In this document: positions 59,126-64,000 of the stretch, in pieces
How positions within the stretch are numbered: the stretch's first letter is position 1
Layout of the letters: the number at the start of each line of letters is the position of its first letter
Source of the DNA: Populus alba
Lineage: Eukaryota; Streptophyta; Magnoliopsida; Malpighiales; Salicaceae
Assembly: GCF_005239225.2 (NCBI RefSeq)
Contig: NC_133288.1
Location: 7,211,035 to 7,275,034, forward strand
Reading direction: 5' to 3'
Length of the DNA: 64,000 nucleotides
Made by a program: the position numbers and the translations under genes
The notes under the pieces: model-generated
Database searches by the model: none
Told to the model about the DNA's origin: nothing
Seen by the model: the letters and a program-made list of their open reading frames with translations, nothing else

Positions 59126-60433
59126 CGAGCTTTATGATTTTGTCTAAATTTTTAAAAAGTTAGGTGTAGGCTCGTTGATGGATGGCCTTGTTTTTTAAAA
59201 GAAAGGAAAGAAAAATGAGGTCGTCTCTGTAGAAATTTTGGAAAGCAAATTGATGTACCTAAGATTTTTTCTAATTTAACTTAGTCAATGTCTTCTACTA
59301 TTTTTTATAAGATTAATTTCTACAACTTAATAATTTCTTATGGTGAAGTTGTTGAAATTCTTGAAAATATTATTTTTATCTGTAATTTTAAACTACAACT
59401 ATAAGAGGGAATATCAAAATTACAAGCATAAAAATTTTGAACTAAAAGTCGCATAAAAAATTTGAACTAAAAGTCCAACAACAATAAGTTCTGTTAATAT
59501 AATATATGCATAATTATGTTTTTTTAAATATTTTTGTTAAGTTGTTATTATAGTATACATTTCGAGTGACCTATCATGTTAAGATTAATTAATATCCAGT
59601 AAAAAACTCTTTACAAAGACAAGTCTTTTATAGGCATTGAAACAAGTATACTTCACCTAATCGTTTGTCTAGATTAACAGTACAAACAAATTAATTATTC
59701 ATATTTTCTTTGCTCTTACCAACGGCCGGGGAAGACTTCTTTTTCCGCGAATCAAAATATTCTTACAAGACCATTTAATTGAAACTTGAGACAGGGAAAG
59801 GCTAGTAAAGAAAATTTACTGACTATTTAATTAAAACTTTTTTACTAAAGTATATTTATCCATGTCTCAAACAGCAAGTTCTTGTGTTGATTAGTTTAGT
59901 AAAGCTTCACATGTGGCTGACGCAATAGCAGAACTGGTAGTCATAAAACCTCAATTTTGATTTGTCTCTCAAAGACTTTAGGCAGTAATTAAAGAATTAA
60001 TTCTTGTCTTCAAAGGATCACGTAAATCTACTCGCATCTGAGATAAAAGGGATCCAGAGAGAAACTTACAGTACTTACTAAAACTCAATTTCAAGATTTG
60101 CTTCTTCTAATTGCTATATTCCATGATAAGGAACAGAAACAAAACCAAATGCACAGAAATTTTAATATCTTGATCAAAGAAGCCTACATATCTCCTCAAC
60201 CCAAAAAGTAAGAGAGATGAAATGAAAATTAATGATAGTAAGAAGTACAGAAAGTCTTTTGGAGGTATTGAAACATAGCTGTTGCAATTTTAGTAGTTTT
60301 GTGCACACTTGGAGAAAGAATAAAACTTTGGAGGGTATTATGTCAAGCAGATAGGGAAAAGGAAGATCAAAGTTAGAAAGAAACTTGACAAAATTAAATT
60401 GCTTGGATTTTGTTTTGGCATGGATACTTGAAT
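59126..60433. other. Intergenic region
   Basis: AT-rich, no supportable gene. It ends at the 3' end of the kinase pseudogene. Confidence 0.35.
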
Positions 60434-61020
60434 TCAACCTGAAGGAATGGAGATTGTGGTCGTAGAGCTACTAGAGCGGGCCTCTTGACAAAGAGCCAAT
60501 GCTCTTTCCATATTAGCAACCATGTCAATAATATTAGGCCTCTCCTTTGCCTCTAAATTTACAGGATGCATTGCAGTAGAGGCCGTAAGCTCCACTGCTT
60601 CAGCCTCTTGCATCTCCCGTAGCGCCACCCTTTTATCCAACACATTCTGCAGCATCCCTTTCGCTATCAATGGTGTTGCTAATATGATTCTACGTACAAT
60701 CTTCATCATTCTTGAACTCAGCCCTCTTCCCTGTCAAAAGTTCTAATAATACCACTCCTAAACCATAAACATCACCTTTTGCTGTTAACACATTTAATCA
60801 TACATAATACTCATGATCAATATATCCTACTGCATGTCCCGACTGCCCTGGCTGACATGAATTATTGATCGGAATCTGGCCCCGTTAGTGATTTTTAGCT
60901 GTCAAATCTGCATCAAGCAGAATATTTGAGGACTTGATGTCTCTATGAATAATTAATAGGTGGCACTGCATGGTTGTGCAGATGCTCAATTCCTCTAGCC
61001 GCGTCCCATGCAGTCTTGAA
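60434..61020 (-). pseudogene. Receptor-like kinase pseudogene, C-terminal half
   Basis: Minus-strand remains of a plant receptor-like Ser/Thr kinase, possibly of the CRINKLY4-related (CCR) kind. In order: AWDAARGIEHLHNHAVPP, then IHRDIKSSNILLDADLTAK after a frame shift at about 60955. The DFG area is missing and replaced by a stop at about 60890. Then come GYIDHEYYV with a stop, LTAKGDVYGLGVVLLELLTG and, in another frame, MLQNVLDKRVALREM and NLEAKERPNIIDMVANMERAL. At least three shifts or stops plus the lost DFG loop make it non-functional. The N-lobe is absent. Confidence 0.85.
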
Positions 61021-61669
61021 CAAATAAAGGGAAAACAAATTTCGAAGAGCTTGGTTTTGTTTTTCTTTTTTTAAGCAAAGAGATTGAGAAAATTGTACTT
61101 CGAACTGCGTTCACCAGTTGAAGTTTCAAATAAGAGAATTTAAGAAAAACAGCAGGTATAAGTTGTCCTGTACGGAGAAAAACAGTGAAAGAGGTGGATA
61201 AATACCAACGTACGAAGAATAGAGAGGCAGAGTTGCTGAAGATTATCTAGAATAAAAAATTCTGATCTTATTATCTAGAATTCAGCGATGCACTGTACTC
61301 AAATCTGAACTTAGCTTGAATATATATTAACAGTCTTATTTTCCCAAAACATGACATACCTCAGACGGGACTTCGGGCCTCGAACCTTCTAATTCCTTAT
61401 TGGCGAGCGGTTGCTAGGAAAAGCCATACTGGAACATTCAGCATCGTGTCCTTGAGTAACGGGAAATATCTTCTTTGTAAAATAGGAACGTGCACTAAAA
61501 ATCAACGAGCACAGGTGTCCCTTGTTAGAAAAGGACTCTAAAAGGAGGGATGCTAATTTACTTAATATCTTTTTAATAACAACTCATATATTTAATAAGA
61601 TTTTGATTTTGGATGTTTTTTAGAGATTGATTTTCGTTGTTTTTAATTATTTTTTAAAAAACTTCGTAT
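61021..61669. other. Intergenic region
   Basis: Nothing recognised. A higher-GC stretch at 61370-61500 has no open frame. Confidence 0.3.
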
Positions 61670-61850
61670 ACTTACAAGATGTTTAAGAATGTGGTAACGG
61701 TTGTTTTTCAAAATGATTTTTGCTTGGAAATACATCAAAATAATTTTATTTTATTTTAAAAAAAAAATTATTTTTGATATCAACACATAAAAACGTTCTG
61801 AAAACATAAAAAAATTAATTTTAAAAAATTTTAAAAAAACAAAGAGAGTA
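61670..61850 (+). mobile_element. MITE-like dispersed element, copy C
   Basis: Same family and orientation as copy A: GCTTGGAAATACATCAAAAT, ATTATTTTTGATATCAACAC, GTTCTGAAAACAT, then the A/T-rich tail ending with AAAAAAACAAA. Confidence 0.6.
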
Positions 61851-61969
61851 AAATCTTTAGTCATTCCTGCACTTTAAATAATTGATTCACTTGTTTTAAA
61901 ATAATCTAGTTTTTGGAGTTTTATTTATTTCAATCATTTCAAGTGTTGTCAATTATAGGCATCATTAAG

Positions 61970-62650
61970 GCCCTGTTTTTTTGCTGGAAAGTAGTTTTTT
62001 TGGAAAGTGAATTTTGAAAAAGTGAATTATTTTTCAATGTTTAGTAGTGTAATGAGAAATAATTTGAAAAACACTTTTCAGTATTTGGTTATGTCATAGA
62101 AAATGAGCTGAAAAATAACTTATTAATTTTTTATTTTTTTCAAGTATATTAAAATAATGAGGAACAAATCTTACAAATTAAAAAGTTGAATAAGAATGAA
62201 ATTGAAAAAAAATATAATTTCATAAATTATCTCGAATAAAATAAATAATAAACAAAATAATAGAGATCAAATCTAAAAAATAAAAAATATTAAAAGATGA
62301 AGAAATTAAAATAATAATAATTAACATTTCATAAATTATTTCAAATAAAATAGGTAACAATAAAAAGAATGAGGACCAAATTTGATAGATAAAAAATTTC
62401 AATTAAAAAATGATAAGGGAAAAGCAAATAACAATTATAAAAATGAGGACCAAAGTTAATATAAAAATTAAATTCTAAGGGATGAAATTGAAAAAATATA
62501 TTCAAAACAAAATATATATAGCAATCAAAAGTTTGAGGACCAAATTTGATATAATTAGCAAATAATATGAGATTTCTAATTTTTTCACAACTTTCGGAAA
62601 GTGTTTTCTGCCCAAAATAAAAGGAAAACACTTTCCTGAAAACTAAGCCA
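61970..62650. mobile_element. MITE-like element with internal degenerate repeats
   Basis: The left end GGCCCTGTTTTTTTGCTGGAAAGT and the right end, read inward, GGCTTAGTTTTCAGGAAAGT form imperfect inverted termini. Inside, the phrase GAGGACCAAATTTGATA recurs about every 70-95 bases (62371, 62441, 62533; weaker at 62155 and 62265). A fragment of the left end is also present at 51590-51720. Non-coding. Confidence 0.55.
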
Positions 62651-62659
62651 TATTTTCCT

Positions 62660-63640
62660 TTGACTGTGTCGCACCCTCGCGGCGGAACGCGGCGTCACGA
62701 CGATCCTCATTTGATTTCGAGCTTTTTTTGTGTGTAAAGGAGTTGCTACCTAGTATTTTGGTCACTAGGAACCCTATCTGGTCTTTTAGAGATTCTAAGG
62801 CAAGGGACTCGTTGCGTAAAAGGAAGGTATTAGCACCCCTAGTACGCCCTACCTAAGGTAAGCTACTTGGTGTTTGGTTTGCTTTATAATTATTATGGTG
62901 TGAGTGTTTTCTAATCCCATCAGTTTTTCTAGGTTTGATTCAAACTAAATTTAAAAGCTACTTGGTGTTTTTCTAGTTTTTCTAGGTTTGGAGATTCCAT
63001 GTGCTTCAAAAGCTCATTTTTCCCTTAGTATTTCAAGAGTTTGTGACAAAAATTTAGAAATCTAGGGCGTTTTAAAAAAAACCTATTTTTTAGTGTTTTA
63101 TACTCTCACGGCTCATAAACCATGGAGTAAAGTTTTTTTGAAATGTCCTTGATTACAATCAAGGCTTCTTTCAATGATGTGTGCGGATTTATTATTCCCA
63201 ATAATATTTTGGATATTCGTCCTTTAAGGATTTCTTTATCCAAATATTAGCGGTGAATATTAAATGAATTCCCCCTCCAAAATAAGATTTTTAAATTTTT
63301 TGGAATATTGGCCAATACCCTTTGGAGTTTTACAAACATGTTGTAAAATCCAGAAATGCAAGAATTTTTTTTTGTGTGTTTAAGAAATCCATGCAAAAAC
63401 ACATTTTCAAAACTTTCAATATTTTTTGTATATATAAAAAAAGAGCGTTCAAAACATGTTATGGTATTGGCCATATGCAACACACAAGAAAACAAATTTT
63501 GATATATATGTATGTTTGCCGTAGTTGTGTCAAAAACTGGGTATTCTAAATATGAGATTGGTATATATTTTTTACAACATAAAAAAATTCAGACTTTAAA
63601 ATAAATATTCCAGAAAAGAAATCTATTTCTCTTTCTTTTA
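62660..63640. repeat. Probable LTR/LARD-type leader sequence
   Basis: A GC-rich block (GTCGCACCCTCGCGGCGG, AAGGTATTAGCACCCCTAG, CGCCCTACCTAAGG) in an otherwise AT-rich, non-coding context resembles the leader of large non-autonomous retrotransposon derivatives of plants. This is from memory and uncertain; no LTRs, PBS or coding domains were found in the window. Confidence 0.35.
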
Positions 63641-63740
63641 CTTTTTCAAAAAAAAGAAAAGAAAAGAAAAGAAAAAGAATTAGGTCCGGCCGGGTCACTT
63701 GCCTCAGTAAGGGACCTGGCTGGACACAAACTTTAAACAA

Positions 63741-63774
63741 ACTGTTCAAGTGAATTATGATTCACTTGAACAGT
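63741..63774. repeat. Perfect inverted repeat, 15-bp arms
   Basis: ACTGTTCAAGTGAAT at 63741-63755, a 4-base loop TATG, and its exact reverse complement at 63760-63774. It could form a hairpin in RNA or cruciform DNA. No T-run follows, so it is not a Pol III terminator. Confidence 0.85.
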
Positions 63775-64000
63775 AACCACAAAAAGATGCCCAATAACAT
63801 GTATAATTAAAATGCAAAGCAAAGAGAATGCATAGACTTACCTGGCGCTGAAACATGCAAAGGAGATGGCACTGCAGTTGCTGCACCAGGTTACTGGCTA
63901 CTGGTTCTAGCGAAAAAAAACAATGGCCATGCTGGTTTTGGCCTCTTTTCCTTGCTTCTTCCTGTTTTATTCTCTTTTCTTTCCCTCCTTCTCTGTTCTG
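63775..64000. other. Window end, unassigned
   Basis: No open frame or element recognised. It may belong to the same repeat as 62660-63640. Mixed GC content. Confidence 0.3.

Noticed and set aside
1..64000. CRISPR arrays, operons or bacterial defence systems
   Set aside because: The window is plant nuclear DNA; direct repeats seen are tandem duplications and transposon parts without spacer structure.

Overview
This is a eukaryotic nuclear window from a flowering plant. Its genes carry GT-AG introns and are all recognisably plant: a Raf-like PB1 kinase, a GRAS regulator, an NF-YC with a polyglutamine tract, a bHLH of the bHLH18/25 group and a chloroplast YceD homolog. The intergenic DNA is very AT-rich and carries MITEs and SINEs that look to me like those of poplar or willow (Salicaceae). 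That taxonomic guess is inference from repeat style and codon context, not from a search.

Layout. 1-2123 (+): 3' part of the spliceosomal SF3A1 gene. 3868-5599 (+): a seven-exon chloroplast YceD/DUF177 gene. 8090-8644 (+): a single-exon SKP1-like gene. 10316-11122 (-): NF-YC, with a probable leader exon near 13.4-13.5 kb and three G-boxes upstream of it. 16.3-18.6 kb: a SINE, a local duplication and two short orphan coding-like fragments. 18748-20355 (+): an intronless GRAS gene, probably of the RAD1/SCLB group. 21030-26653 (-): an eight-exon Raf-like MAPKKK with a PB1 domain. 28-39 kb: gene-poor, holding a tRNA-Arg(CCG) gene (31378-31450, -), degenerate tandem arrays, two more SINEs and one unidentified promoter/exon-like locus near 37 kb. 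39874-41970 (+): a four-exon bHLH gene. 43651-49787 (-): a twelve-exon 3-mercaptopyruvate sulfurtransferase (STR1/MST1) gene with a hAT-like element in one intron. 50-64 kb: mostly repeats, with LINE, Ty1-copia and Ty3-gypsy remnants, a GC-rich repeat and a receptor-kinase pseudogene.

The genes are independent plant loci that do not form one pathway. They cover splicing (SF3A1), plastid rRNA/translation (YceD), ubiquitin ligase assembly (SKP1), transcription (NF-YC, GRAS, bHLH), phospho-signalling (Raf kinase), sulfur metabolism (STR1) and translation (tRNA-Arg).

I found no evidence for a wholly new molecular system. The points most worth a second look are: the STR1 reading frame, where the first ATG is out of frame with the body of the protein and the C-terminus may also be shifted; a broken splice donor (TT in place of GT) in the YceD gene; three SINEs sharing one 3' tail; the hAT-like insertion inside STR1; and the unidentified locus at 37 kb.
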